Assembly: GCA_016209275.1 (NCBI GenBank)
Contig: JACQWM010000028.1
Coordinates: forward strand, 1 to 49,996
Source: Candidatus Omnitrophota bacterium
Lineage (GTDB): Bacteria > Omnitrophota > Gorgyraeia > Aquiviventales > Aquiviventaceae
Length of the DNA: 49,996 nucleotides
Direction of reading: 5' to 3'
The notes beneath the pieces are model-generated. The model ran no database searches. It was not told where the DNA came from and saw only the letters and a list, made by a program, of their open reading frames with translations. Shown here piece after piece: positions 25,529 through 34,092 of this stretch. A program made the translations under genes and the position numbers. Within the stretch, counting starts at the first letter, position 1, and every line of letters starts with the position of its first letter.

Positions 25529-26815
25529 ATGAATACAGTAGTTGTGGGAGCTCAATGGGGCGATGAAGGCAAGGGCAAAGTCATCGATGTCCTTTCCGAA
25601 GAGGCGGACATCCTCATCCGCTACCAGGGCGGCCACAACGCAGGACATACCGTCATCGCCGATGGCGAAGAGTTCATCTTCCACCTCATCCCCTCCGGGC
25701 TGCTCCATCAGGGGAAAATCGGCTTGATCGGCAATGGCGTCGTCATCGATCCTGAGGCGCTGCTGGCGGAAATGAAGAAACTCGCCGTGCGCGGGATCGA
25801 TGTGCAGCAGGCCGTGAAGATCGCCGATACCGCCCATGTCATTCTGCCCTACCATAAGCGTCTTGATCTGCTGGAAGAATCCACACGGGTCGGGCGCATC
25901 GGCACGACCGGCCGCGGCATCGGCCCGTGCTATGTTGATAAGATTGCCCGCGCGGGCATCCGCATCGTAGATTTGTGCGATCCGAAGACCTTCGCGCTGA
26001 AGCTGCGCGCCAATATCGAGGAGAAGAATCGCGTCTTCGCCGCGCTCTACCACGAGCCGCCCATGTCGTACGACGACCTCTATGAGCGCTATCGCGGCTA
26101 CGGAGAGCGGCTCGCCCCGCACGTGGTCAATGGCCCGCGCTTTTTGCGGGACGCGATGCGCCGGAAGAAGCGTCTGCTCTTTGAGGGCGCGCAGGGCACG
26201 TTGCTCGATATCGACCATGGCACCTATCCCTATGTGACGTCCTCCAATGCCATCGCCGGCGGAGCCTGCACGGGCGCTGGGGTGCCGCCGACGGCCATCG
26301 ATCGCGTGCTGGGCGTCGTCAAAGCCTACACCACGCGCGTCGGCGAAGGCCCGTTTCCGACGGAATTTCCTCCCGCGCTGATGGAGCAGATCCGCACCAA
26401 GGGCAAGGAATTCGGAGCCACCACCGGACGGCCCCGCCGGTGCGGATGGTTTGATGCCGTGGTGGCCCGCCATGCGGTGGTCGTCAATGGCTGCGATGCG
26501 ATCGCCGTGACGAAGCTCGATGTGCTCGATGAGATGGACACCATTCAGATTTGCACGGGCTACCGGGACGAGGCAGGCGGTTCCCGCCTGATCGAAGAGT
26601 TCCCCTCGGATATCGCGCAGCTCTCCCGTGTTGCCCCGGTGTACGAATCGCTGCCTGGCTGGAAGGCCGAAACCTGCGATGCGGCCTCCTTCGACGATTT
26701 GCCTAAAGCCGCCCAGCGCTATGTCCAGCGGCTCGAGCAGCTCTTGGAGGTGTCTATTGGTTTGATTTCGACCGGCTCAAAGCGAGAACAGGTGTTCAAG
26801 ACAAGCCATTGGTAG
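25529..26815 (+). CDS. purA: Adenylosuccinate synthetase
   Basis: 428 residues. VVVGAQWGDEGKGKVIDVL holds the GTP P-loop variant. GGHNAGHTV with the catalytic histidine, GTTGRGIGPCYVDK and LFEGAQGTLLDIDHGTYPYV follow, and the GTP-specificity TKLDVLDEM is near the end. It joins IMP and aspartate on the way to AMP. The longer frame from ATG 25496 would add eleven residues made by the repeat element; ATG 25529 is the family start. Confidence 0.97.
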   Translation: MNTVVVGAQWGDEGKGKVIDVLSEEADILIRYQGGHNAGHTVIADGEEFIFHLIPSGLLHQGKIGLIGNGVVIDPEALLAEMKKLAVRGIDVQQAVKIADTAHVILPYHKRLDLLEESTRVGRIGTTGRGIGPCYVDKIARAGIRIVDLCDPKTFALKLRANIEEKNRVFAALYHEPPMSYDDLYERYRGYGERLAPHVVNGPRFLRDAMRRKKRLLFEGAQGTLLDIDHGTYPYVTSSNAIAGGACTGAGVPPTAIDRVLGVVKAYTTRVGEGPFPTEFPPALMEQIRTKGKEFGATTGRPRRCGWFDAVVARHAVVVNGCDAIAVTKLDVLDEMDTIQICTGYRDEAGGSRLIEEFPSDIAQLSRVAPVYESLPGWKAETCDAASFDDLPKAAQRYVQRLEQLLEVSIGLISTGSKREQVFKTSHW

Positions 26816-26840
26816 TAGAATACAGCGACAGGAGGTCGGA

Positions 26841-27509
26841 ATGTTGCGGCGTTGGCTCGTGATGCTCGTGGTGGTTGGTCTGACGGCTGGTTGCGCGGTG
26901 AATTTTGCCAAACGCTCGCCCTGGGATATCCAGCAGCTTGCGGAGCTCAGCGACCAGCTGGAGCAATTCAAGACGCTCGCGCAATTGAAGGCTGAGGAGG
27001 CGGATCAGTTGCGCAAGGCGAAAGAGATGCTGGAGCAGCAGCTCTCGGCGACCGATGCCAAGGTGGGCTATGACGACCGCGGCCTCGTGACGCGGGTCCA
27101 CGATGCGGTGCTGTTTGATTCCGGCAAAGCCCAGCTGCGCGGCAGCGCGCATCGCGTGCTGGGCCGTGTGGCCACCGTCCTTCGGCAATTTCCGAATCAG
27201 CCGATCGGCATTGAGGGGCACACGGATAACCAGCCGATCAAGCGTTCCGGGTGGGCGGATAATTACGCGCTGGCAGCGGCGCGCGCCAACGCCGTAGCCG
27301 ACCATCTGGCCACCGCGCACCAGATCGATCGCCGGCGCATTACGACGATCGGGTATGGCGAAGAGCGCCCCATCGCCTCCAACGACACGGCGGAGGGCCG
27401 TCAGAAAAACCGGCGCGTCGAAATCATCATGATCCCGAATCAAGCATCAGGCAAAGCGTATGAGCAGGAAGCGGAGCGGGTGTCGAACCACGCGCCGTAT
27501 AGTAAGTGA
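26841..27509 (+). CDS. OmpA-family peptidoglycan-associated lipoprotein
   Basis: 222 residues. The lipoprotein signal ends in LTAGC (cysteine near residue 18). A coiled-coil segment covers about 30-75 and the OmpA-like peptidoglycan-binding domain about 85-200: VLFDSGKAQLRGSAHRVL, IEGHTDNQPI, YALAAARANAVADHL, GYGEERPIASNDTAEGRQKNRRVEI. A strong AGGAGGTCGG site precedes the ATG. Such proteins tie the outer membrane to the cell wall. No Tol genes are nearby, so calling it Pal proper is not justified. Confidence 0.9.
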   Translation: MLRRWLVMLVVVGLTAGCAVNFAKRSPWDIQQLAELSDQLEQFKTLAQLKAEEADQLRKAKEMLEQQLSATDAKVGYDDRGLVTRVHDAVLFDSGKAQLRGSAHRVLGRVATVLRQFPNQPIGIEGHTDNQPIKRSGWADNYALAAARANAVADHLATAHQIDRRRITTIGYGEERPIASNDTAEGRQKNRRVEIIMIPNQASGKAYEQEAERVSNHAPYSK

Positions 27510-27522
27510 AATGACTATATGG

Positions 27523-27570
27523 GTGATTACACATTGATCTGTGTAATCGCTTTTCATAATCTGTGTAATC
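27523..27570 (+). repeat. GATTACACA/TGTGTAATC small inverted repeat
   Basis: GATTACACA (27525-27533) pairs with TGTGTAATC (27540-27548), and ATCTGTGTAATC recurs at 27559-27570 and again at 44038. It lies in the gap between the lipoprotein gene and the coiled-coil gene. Confidence 0.6.
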
Positions 27571-27594
27571 ATAATCTACGATTGGAGCGAGTAT

Positions 27595-27918
27595 ATGGCG
27601 ATGCCTCGAAGAACGATCCTCATTTGGTCTGGGTTAGGGGGGCTGACGGTGGTGCTGGCGGTGGCTCTGGCTTGGGTCGGCACGCACTTAGACCAGGCCC
27701 GCATTGACCAGGAGCAGCTGGAAGAGGACTACGACAGCCTGCAAGTCGATTTCGATGACGTCCAGGCCCAGCGAGATGAGCTCGCGAAGAAGGCCGAGGA
27801 GCACATCAAGACGATTGAGCAGCTGCAAGCCGAGCTGGAGCGCGCGCGCAAAGCCTCGGCATCTGCACCCGCGGCTGCTCCGGCGGCGCCATCAACGCCG
27901 GCAACGACCGCACCCTAA
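27595..27918 (+). CDS. Small single-pass membrane protein with coiled coil, unknown function
   Basis: 107 residues: one membrane helix (about 9-29), then a heptad-rich acidic coiled coil (about 33-83, QEQLEEDYDSLQVDF to EQLQAELERARK) and an Ala/Pro/Thr tail. The ATG follows GATTGGAGCG, the same 12-base leader as at 22659. I do not recognise a family; the build suggests an envelope-spanning or division-linked scaffold but nothing fixes the role. Confidence 0.65.
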   Translation: MAMPRRTILIWSGLGGLTVVLAVALAWVGTHLDQARIDQEQLEEDYDSLQVDFDDVQAQRDELAKKAEEHIKTIEQLQAELERARKASASAPAAAPAAPSTPATTAP

Positions 27919-27925
27919 GGAGCGT

Positions 27926-27960
27926 CCACGGGCCGCCGGCTGGCGGCCGTGGGCGTCTTT
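27926..27960 (+). terminator. GC-rich hairpin after the coiled-coil gene
   Basis: CCACGGGCCGCC pairs with GGCGGCCGTGG (27942-27952, one bulge), followed by GCGTCTTT. The T run is short, so termination is probably weak; it may instead separate expression of uppS. Confidence 0.45.
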
Positions 27961-27970
27961 GTGTCAGGCG

Positions 27971-28696
27971 ATGGACGACGCACAGCACATACCACGCCAC
28001 ATCGCGATCATCATGGATGGCAACGGCCGCTGGGCTGGGGCGAGGGGATTGCCACGGATCATCGGCCATCAGCGGGGGGCTGCGGCCGTCCGGCGGATTG
28101 TCGAGGCCTCCTGCGAGCTGGGTGTTCGCGTGCTCACCCTCTACGCGTTCTCATGGGAGAACCGCCTCCGCCCCCCCGAGGAAGTGGGCGAGCTGATGCG
28201 GCTGCTGGAGCATTTTATTCACGCGGAGACGCCGAGGCTGCTCGCCAACGGGATTCGGCTGCGGGCGGTTGGCCGGCTGCACGAACTTCCCCCAGGCGTC
28301 CATGCGAGCCTCGCAGCAGTCATGGAGCGGACGGCGGCGTGCCGCCGCATGACCTTGAGCCTTGCCCTGTGTTACGGCGGCCGCCAAGAGCTCGTGGATG
28401 CCGCGCGGGAGATTGCGCGCCGCGTCCGCGCTGGCACCGTCTCCCCTGAGGCGATTGACGAGGCCATGATCTCCAGCGTTCTGTATGCGCCGGATCTCGG
28501 CGATCCTGATCTGCTGATCCGCACCTCCGGGGAGCAGCGGCTCTCCAACTTTCTGCTGTGGCAGTCCTCGTATACCGAGCTGTACGTCACACCGACCCTG
28601 TGGCCCGATTTTTCGATTGAGGATCTGAGGCAGGCGATCGACGCCTACAGACGGCGCGATCGGCGATTTGGTCAAGTGGAGACGGCAACGGCCTAA
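27971..28696 (+). CDS. uppS: Undecaprenyl (isoprenyl) diphosphate synthase
   Basis: 241 residues. HIAIIMDGNGRWAGARGLPRI carries the catalytic Asp and the HxxGN-type entry; GHQRGAAAVRRIV, TLYAFSWENRLRPPEEV and the C-terminal DPDLLIRTSGEQRLSNFLLWQSSYTEL follow. It extends farnesyl diphosphate with cis units to make the lipid carrier for peptidoglycan and O-antigen. The stop is directly followed by cdsA. The longer open frame upstream is a shadow of the coiled-coil gene. Confidence 0.96.
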   Translation: MDDAQHIPRHIAIIMDGNGRWAGARGLPRIIGHQRGAAAVRRIVEASCELGVRVLTLYAFSWENRLRPPEEVGELMRLLEHFIHAETPRLLANGIRLRAVGRLHELPPGVHASLAAVMERTAACRRMTLSLALCYGGRQELVDAAREIARRVRAGTVSPEAIDEAMISSVLYAPDLGDPDLLIRTSGEQRLSNFLLWQSSYTELYVTPTLWPDFSIEDLRQAIDAYRRRDRRFGQVETATA

Positions 28697-29575
28697 ATGG
28701 CGAATCTCTACCGGCGGTTGGTGGGAGCGGCCGTGTTGATCGGGTTAGTCGTCGCCACCCTGTTTTACTTCCCCCTCTGGGTCTATCCGCTGGTGATCGG
28801 GGGGTTTGTGGCCGGAGCGCTGTACGAATTTTTCACCATGGTGCGCCATCGGGGCATTTTGGTGCACCGGCCGCTGTCCATCGGGCTCGGGTTGGTTTTC
28901 ACCGCGTTGGTGGCGTGGCGCTCGCTCGTCAAGCCGGGGTTGATGCCGACGACGATTCTGGGTCCCGGCATGAGCGCGATCAGCTGGATGTGGGATATTT
29001 TCTGGCCGGCCACGATCATCATCATTTTCATTCGGCAGTTTACGCGGGAAAACACGTTCGAGGCGCTGGGCGGGTTGGCCACGACCTTGTTTGGGCTGGC
29101 CTATGTGGCGGCCTTGATGAGTTATTTTTTCTACCTTCGCGCGATGAAGGGCATCGATGGGCGGCTGCTGGTGGCGTATCTCATCCTCGTCACCAAAATG
29201 GGCGATGCAGGCGCGTATGCCATCGGCAACCTGATCGGCCGGCACAGCCTGATCCCTCGGATCAGCCCGAAGAAAACCGTTGAAGGATTGCTCGGGGCGA
29301 TTCTTGTCAGCGCCGCCACCGCGGTCATCGCGGAGCCGCTCTTGGGGCATCAGCCCATCTTCGGCCGGATGCCGACGATGCCGCTGAGCCTCGGCCTTGG
29401 AGCGCTCATGGGATTATGCGGCCAGTTCGGAGATCTGGCGGAGTCGCTGCTGAAGCGCGATTGCCAAGTGAAAGACACCGGCTCGCTCATCCCCGGCCTG
29501 GGCGGCGTGTTGGATGTGCTCGATAGCCTCCTCTTCACCGCGCCCCTCTTCTATGGCATCCTCATCTATGGCTGA
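28697..29575 (+). CDS. cdsA: Phosphatidate cytidylyltransferase
   Basis: 292 residues, about eight membrane helices. The family signature is complete near the C-terminus: ESLLKRDCQVKDTGSLIPGL followed by GGVLDVLDS. RISPKKTVEG is the second conserved stretch. It makes CDP-diacylglycerol from phosphatidate and CTP at the inner membrane. The gene abuts uppS and overlaps dxr. Confidence 0.95.
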   Translation: MANLYRRLVGAAVLIGLVVATLFYFPLWVYPLVIGGFVAGALYEFFTMVRHRGILVHRPLSIGLGLVFTALVAWRSLVKPGLMPTTILGPGMSAISWMWDIFWPATIIIIFIRQFTRENTFEALGGLATTLFGLAYVAALMSYFFYLRAMKGIDGRLLVAYLILVTKMGDAGAYAIGNLIGRHSLIPRISPKKTVEGLLGAILVSAATAVIAEPLLGHQPIFGRMPTMPLSLGLGALMGLCGQFGDLAESLLKRDCQVKDTGSLIPGLGGVLDVLDSLLFTAPLFYGILIYG

Positions 29576-30746
29576 GATGAAGCGAGTCGCGGTGCTGGGC
29601 TCAACTGGGTCGGTGGGGCGCAACACGCTGGAGGTGATTGCCGCCCATCCCGAGTGTTTGCAGTTGGTCGGGATTGCCGCGCGCTCGCGAGTGGATCTCG
29701 TGGCTGAGCAGATGGAGCAGTACGGGCCCTCGCTGGTCTGCGTGTGGGAAGAGCAGGCGGCGAAGCGGCTCGAGCTGATCGTCGACGGCGCGCAGATCAT
29801 GTCAGGCATGGCGGGGCTCACGGAGCTGGCGACCCATCCTGATGTCGACGTGGTCGTCGTGGCGACCTCCGGCCACGAGGCGCTGATACCCCTCGTGCGC
29901 GCGATCCAAGCCGGCAAGCGCATCGCCCTGGCCTCCAAAGAGCTGCTGGTGATGGCCGGCGAGCTGATCATGCGCTTGGTGCGGGAGCATGGCACGAGCC
30001 TGGTCCCCATCGACAGCGAGCATGCCGCGCTCTTTCAATGCCTCCAGCGGGTGGCGAAGGAGGAGGTGGCCCGGTTGATCGTGACCGGCAGCGGCGGGCC
30101 CTTATGGAAGCTCTCGCCGGCCCAGCGGAAACTCGTGACGCACACCGACGTCTTAGCGCATCCCAAGTGGCTGATGGGGCCGAAGATTACGGTCGATTCA
30201 GCAACGCTGATGAACAAGGGGCTGGAGATCATCGAAGCGCGGTGGCTCTTCGATAGGCCCCTGGCGCAGCTGCAGGTCGTCATTCATCCTGAGGCGGTGG
30301 TGCATGCCATCGTGGAGCTGCGGGACGGCACGTGGCTTGCCCAGATGAGCCCGTGCGACATGCGGCTGCCGATCCAGTATGCGCTGAGCTACCCGGACCG
30401 GTGGGAGAATGCGTTGCCTCGATTAGCCATCACGCAGCTGGGTTCGCTCACGTTCGCTGAGCCGGATCTGGAGCAATTTCCGTGCTTCGCGCTGGCCCTG
30501 GACGCCGCCACGGCCGGCGGGACGGCGTGCGCAGCGCTCAATGCGGCCAATGACGTCGCCGTTCGAGCCTACCTCAAGGAGCGCCTGCCCTTTCACGAGA
30601 TTCCGCGCGTCATCGAGGAGACGATGCGCTGCCACACGGCGATGGCGCATCCGACCCTGGATGACATTCTTCGCGTCGATGCCTGGGCCCGCGCCACCGC
30701 CCAGGAGCTGATTGGCCAACACACGGAGCATTGCGCCACGTCGTAA
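29568..30746 (+). CDS. dxr: 1-deoxy-D-xylulose-5-phosphate reductoisomerase
   Basis: 392 residues. VAVLGSTGSVGRNTLEVI binds NADPH, ALASKELLVMAGEL and PIDSEHAALFQCL hold metal ligands, and the flexible loop and substrate site include GSGGPL and HPKWLMGPKITVDSATLMNKGLE. It commits to the MEP isoprenoid pathway, whose later enzyme IspG is encoded nearby. ATG 29568 overlaps the cdsA end; ATG 29577 is an alternative. Confidence 0.96.
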   Translation: MAEMKRVAVLGSTGSVGRNTLEVIAAHPECLQLVGIAARSRVDLVAEQMEQYGPSLVCVWEEQAAKRLELIVDGAQIMSGMAGLTELATHPDVDVVVVATSGHEALIPLVRAIQAGKRIALASKELLVMAGELIMRLVREHGTSLVPIDSEHAALFQCLQRVAKEEVARLIVTGSGGPLWKLSPAQRKLVTHTDVLAHPKWLMGPKITVDSATLMNKGLEIIEARWLFDRPLAQLQVVIHPEAVVHAIVELRDGTWLAQMSPCDMRLPIQYALSYPDRWENALPRLAITQLGSLTFAEPDLEQFPCFALALDAATAGGTACAALNAANDVAVRAYLKERLPFHEIPRVIEETMRCHTAMAHPTLDDILRVDAWARATAQELIGQHTEHCATS

Positions 30747-30750
30747 GCCT

Positions 30751-31830
30751 ATGTCAGCCATCATTTCTATTTTCATCCTGGGGATTCTTGTGATCGTGCA
30801 CGAGGCCGGCCACTTTGTGGTGGCCCGGTGCGCTGGCGTGCGCGTGCTGCGCTTTTCGATGGGTTTCGGCCCGCGCCTGCTGACGTGGACGCGCGGGCAC
30901 ACCGAATATGCGGTCAGCGCCATTCCCCTCGGCGGCTACGTGAAAATGGCCGGCGAACAAGGCGAGGAGCGGCAGCACCAGCCATGGGAATATCTGTCCA
31001 AACCGATCGCCACGCGCGGCCTGATTGTGTTTGCCGGCCCGTTCGTGAATTATCTTGTCGCCCTGGTGAGCCTCTGGGCCGTCTTCGTCATCGGCTACCC
31101 GGAGCTGCTGCCGGTGGTGGGCAAGCTCGTGCCCCAGATGCCGGCGGCCTTGGCCGGTCTTCAACCGGACGATCGCATCGCCTCCGTCGACGGCCAGCCG
31201 CTGGCCAGCTGGGAGCAGATGACGAAGATCATCGCGCGCTCCCCTGAGCGCCCGCTGGCCTTCGTGATTCAGCGGCAGCAGGCCACCTTCTCCGTGGCGA
31301 TCACGCCCAAAGCGAAATCCCTCACCGATTTTTTAGGCCAAACCAAAACCGTCGGGCAAATCGGCATCTCGCCGAGCGGGGCGTTTCAGTCAACGCGCCT
31401 CGCTCCCTTCGCGGCCGCCACGCGGGCGGTGACACAGCAAAACGAGTGGCTGCAGCAGACCTTGATGGCGTTGCTGTCGATGGTGACGGGGCGCTTGTCG
31501 GTGCGCGACTCGGTCACCGGGCCCATCGGGATTGTCATGCTCACCTCTGAAGCGGTGAAGCTGGGTATTAGCCCGGTGCTCTTTCTGGTGAGCCTTTTCA
31601 GCTTGAGCCTTGCGGTCTTTAATCTCTTTCCCATCCCGATTCTCGACGGAGGCCACCTGCTGTTTCTCGCCTTGGAGCAGCTGCGCGGACGGCCGATCAG
31701 CCTCAAAGTGCAGGAGCGCTCCGCCCAGGTGGGGTTTGCGCTGCTCATGTCCCTCGTGCTCGTCGTCTGCGCCAACGACCTCTCCCGCTTAGGAGTATTC
31801 GACAAAGTCGCCGGCTGGTTCCACCGCTAA
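30751..31830 (+). CDS. rseP: RseP-type site-2 membrane metalloprotease
   Basis: 359 residues. HEAGH near residue 18 supplies two zinc ligands and the catalytic glutamate, in the first membrane helix. A single PDZ domain is around residues 125-180 (GLQPDDRIASVDGQPLASWEQ). NLFPIPILDGGHL near the end provides the third ligand. It cuts membrane-bound anti-sigma factors and leftover signal peptides. Position after dxr is a common arrangement. Confidence 0.95.
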   Translation: MSAIISIFILGILVIVHEAGHFVVARCAGVRVLRFSMGFGPRLLTWTRGHTEYAVSAIPLGGYVKMAGEQGEERQHQPWEYLSKPIATRGLIVFAGPFVNYLVALVSLWAVFVIGYPELLPVVGKLVPQMPAALAGLQPDDRIASVDGQPLASWEQMTKIIARSPERPLAFVIQRQQATFSVAITPKAKSLTDFLGQTKTVGQIGISPSGAFQSTRLAPFAAATRAVTQQNEWLQQTLMALLSMVTGRLSVRDSVTGPIGIVMLTSEAVKLGISPVLFLVSLFSLSLAVFNLFPIPILDGGHLLFLALEQLRGRPISLKVQERSAQVGFALLMSLVLVVCANDLSRLGVFDKVAGWFHR

Positions 31831-31840
31831 CGATTCAGGC

Positions 31841-31878
31841 GATATCAGATAAGAAATGGCCATTTCATATCTGATATC
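31841..31878 (+). repeat. Palindromic element copy 4
   Basis: 38-bp palindrome with arms as in copies 2 and 3, one difference (GATAAGAAATGG in the left arm). It fills most of the rseP-ispG gap and ends two bases before the first possible ispG start. Confidence 0.9.
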
Positions 31879-31892
31879 GAATGGAGACGCTG

Positions 31893-33008
31893 ATGATTCG
31901 ACGCAAGACGAGACAAGTCAAAGTCAAAGACCTCCTCATCGGAGGCGGAGCGCCGGTGTCGATCCAGTCGATGACGAAGACCGACACAACGGACATCGAG
32001 GCCACATGCCGGCAGATCCGAGCGCTGGCCACGGCGGGCTGCGAGCTCGTGCGCGTGGCGGTGCCGACGATTGAGGCGGCTGATGTGTTGCCGGAGATCC
32101 GGCGCGAGTGCCACAACGTGCCGCTCGTGGCTGACATCCATTTTCATCCGCAGTTTGCGATCGCAGCACTTGAGGCGGGCTTTGACAAAATCCGATGGAA
32201 CCCGGGCAATATTAGGAATGCGAGAGCGGTTCGGCAGGTCGTGGATCGGGCGAAAGAGCGAGGGGTGCCGATTCGCGTCGGGGTCAATGTGGGGTCGCTG
32301 GATCCAGAATGCGAGGAAGAGTATTCCGGGAACCTGATTGAAGCGATGGTGCACAGCGCGCTCAGGTCCGTGCGATTGCTCGAGACCTTTGATTTTTATG
32401 ACATCGTGCTCTCGCTCAAATCCTCCGACGTCCTGCAGATGATGGCCGCGTATCGGCGGATGAGCCAACTGTGCGACTATCCGTTTCATCTCGGCGTGAC
32501 CGAAGCCGGGCTGCTCGAAGCTTCAACGGTGAAATCCTCCATCGGCATCGGTGCCTTGCTTGCCGAGGGCATCGGGGATACGATTCGCGTGTCCATCACC
32601 GGCGATCCGGTCGATGAAGTGAAAGTCGCGCAGCGGATTCTCTCCTCGCTTGAGCTGCGCCGCTTCGGCACCAACGTCATCGCGTGTCCCTCGTGCGGCC
32701 GCTGCCAGATCGATGTGATCGGCATTGCCAAAGAGGTCGAGCAGCGGCTGCAAGCGCTGGCCCAGAGCGAACCGCGCGCGCTGGCACTGACCGTTGCGGT
32801 GATGGGCTGTGTCGTCAATGGGCCAGGGGAGTCGGCGCATGCGGATGTGGGCATGGCCGGCGGCGGGGGTATTGGCATCATCTACCGGAAAGGGGTGGCG
32901 GTCCGCCACGTCGCCGAAGCCGAGCTCATCGACGCTCTCCTCGATGAAGTCCGCCTCGTCCTCCAAGAAGCACCCTTGACAGCCGCCGGGGCACGTGGTA
33001 TTGTTTAA
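31893..33008 (+). CDS. ispG: 4-hydroxy-3-methylbut-2-enyl diphosphate synthase
   Basis: 371 residues from ATG 31893, which has GGAG six bases upstream; ATG 31881 is also open. RRKTRQVKVKDLLIGGGAPV, IQSMTKTDT, VADIHFHPQFA, KIRWNPGNI and the iron-sulfur cysteines in ACPSCGRCQID, with MGCVVNGPGE, mark GcpE/IspG. It reduces the cyclic diphosphate in the MEP pathway. The last codons and the stop overlap the promoter and palindrome of the next operon. Confidence 0.96.
   Translation: MIRRKTRQVKVKDLLIGGGAPVSIQSMTKTDTTDIEATCRQIRALATAGCELVRVAVPTIEAADVLPEIRRECHNVPLVADIHFHPQFAIAALEAGFDKIRWNPGNIRNARAVRQVVDRAKERGVPIRVGVNVGSLDPECEEEYSGNLIEAMVHSALRSVRLLETFDFYDIVLSLKSSDVLQMMAAYRRMSQLCDYPFHLGVTEAGLLEASTVKSSIGIGALLAEGIGDTIRVSITGDPVDEVKVAQRILSSLELRRFGTNVIACPSCGRCQIDVIGIAKEVEQRLQALAQSEPRALALTVAVMGCVVNGPGESAHADVGMAGGGGIGIIYRKGVAVRHVAEAELIDALLDEVRLVLQEAPLTAAGARGIV
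32976..33004 (+). promoter_or_regulatory. Promoter of the HEPN-MNT pair, inside ispG
   Basis: TTGACA 32976-32981 and TATTGT 32999-33004 with 17-base spacing. The -10 lies inside the left arm of the palindrome, so a bound repressor would block it. Confidence 0.75.
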
Positions 33009-33043
33009 TCTATTAAACACGTGTTTAATAGATTAAACAATAC
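32998..33043 (+). promoter_or_regulatory. 46-bp perfect palindrome, likely operator of the HEPN-MNT pair
   Basis: Arms of 23 bases (GTATTGTTTAATCTATTAAA then CAC, and complement) meet without a loop at 33020/33021. It spans the -10, the expected start site and the leader, and ends one base before the ATG of the winged-helix MNT gene. Within each arm TTTAAT/ATTAAA is a smaller palindrome, suggesting several dimers could bind. Confidence 0.8.
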
Positions 33044-33044
33044 G

Positions 33045-33686
33045 ATGCAATTCCACCAGCCGATCAACGCGATCCTCAACGATGAGCGAAAGGTTAAGCT
33101 GCTTCGCTTTCTCTGCCGCAAGGGCGGACAGTGGAGCGGGCGGCGTCTGGCCGATGAGCTCTCGCTCAACCCCGTGATGACGCATCGAGCGTTGCGAGCG
33201 CTCCATCAGGCCACCATCTTGGATTTCCGCAAAGTCGGCGCGAGCTTCGTCTATTCGCTGCGAGAGGATCATTATCTCGTTCAGGAGCTCTTGAAGCCCT
33301 TATTTGCGCGAGAGGCCGCTGCCAAGGAGCGCTTGCGCACCGTATTGCGTCGGGGCTTGGGCAAGGAATTGAGTGCTGAGATCGTGAGCGTCGCACTCTA
33401 TGGGAGCCTGGCGCGTGGAGAAGAGCGGCCGATGAGCGACATCGACGTGTTCATCCTTGTTCGATCGGCGAAAGGAAAACCGCAGGCGCAGAAGCGGATG
33501 GAGCGCGTCTGGACTGACGTCACAAGAGCATTTGGCAATTCGGTGGCTCCGTATATTCAGACCGCGCATGAAGCGCAACAGAAGTCTCAACAACAACTCG
33601 CGGTGTTCCAGAGCATCCTCAAGGATCATGAGCTGCTGTGGGGACAACCGTTGAAGGACGTCTTGGATGGCCGCGCGACCTCATAA
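33045..33686 (+). CDS. Winged-helix MNT-family nucleotidyltransferase, antitoxin of an HEPN-MNT pair
   Basis: 213 residues from ATG 33045; GTG 33021 inside the palindrome is also open. Residues 1-75 are a winged helix (LLRFLCRKGGQWSGRRLADEL, NPVMTHRALRALHQATILDF). The nucleotidyltransferase core follows, with YGSLARGEERPMSDIDVFIL, an exact GS-x10-DxD motif. MNT antitoxins of this kind can AMPylate their HEPN partner. The winged helix makes it a good candidate to bind the upstream palindrome. It overlaps the HEPN gene by 20 bases. Confidence 0.85.
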   Translation: MQFHQPINAILNDERKVKLLRFLCRKGGQWSGRRLADELSLNPVMTHRALRALHQATILDFRKVGASFVYSLREDHYLVQELLKPLFAREAAAKERLRTVLRRGLGKELSAEIVSVALYGSLARGEERPMSDIDVFILVRSAKGKPQAQKRMERVWTDVTRAFGNSVAPYIQTAHEAQQKSQQQLAVFQSILKDHELLWGQPLKDVLDGRATS

Positions 33687-34077
33687 GGTCCGGCGTGTCG
33701 AACGAGTAGCAGCCAGCCGCTACCTGAAGAAGGCGACTGAATTTTTCGAGTCGATGCGGCAGGCGATGGCGTCGAGTCGCTGGAACGCGGTGGGCTTGAA
33801 TGCCGTGCACTGTGCCATTTCAGCGTGCGATGCGGTTTTGGTATACTACACCGAACAGCGCTCGGCCAGCCCGGATCATGAATCAGCGGTCTATCTGCTC
33901 AGCGCGTTGGCGAAAGTCCCTGAGGTGAAGCAGAAAGCCGAGACGCTGCGGCGGATCGTTCATGAAAAACACCTCATCGAGTATGAAGATCGTTCCTTTA
34001 CCGCCCATGAAGCGGCCGAAATCGCCAAACTCACCGACCGCTTCTTCCACTGGGCGGAAGATGTGGTGAAGCCATAA
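33667..34077 (+). CDS. HEPN-domain protein, probable toxin
   Basis: 136 residues, all-helical. YLKKATEFFESMRQAMASSRW, NAVGLNAVHCAISACDAVLVYY and DHESAVYLLSALAKVPEV match small HEPN proteins of the SAV_6107-like type. The R-x4-6-H motif of RNase HEPNs is not cleanly visible (SSRWNAVGLNAVH has a longer spacing), so RNase activity is uncertain. Overlap with the MNT gene and the shared promoter define a two-gene unit wedged between ispG and proS. Confidence 0.78.
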   Translation: MAARPHKVRRVERVAASRYLKKATEFFESMRQAMASSRWNAVGLNAVHCAISACDAVLVYYTEQRSASPDHESAVYLLSALAKVPEVKQKAETLRRIVHEKHLIEYEDRSFTAHEAAEIAKLTDRFFHWAEDVVKP

Positions 34078-34092
34078 GGGCATTGACCGTTC

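Noticed and set aside
26793-26821. Promoter before the OmpA-family lipoprotein gene
   Set aside because: TAGAAT is present at 26816 but the -35 region (TGTTCA) is poor, so I did not list it.
31841-31878. The 38-bp palindrome as a Rho-independent terminator
   Set aside because: There is no T run after any of the four copies, and the arms are AT-rich rather than GC-rich.
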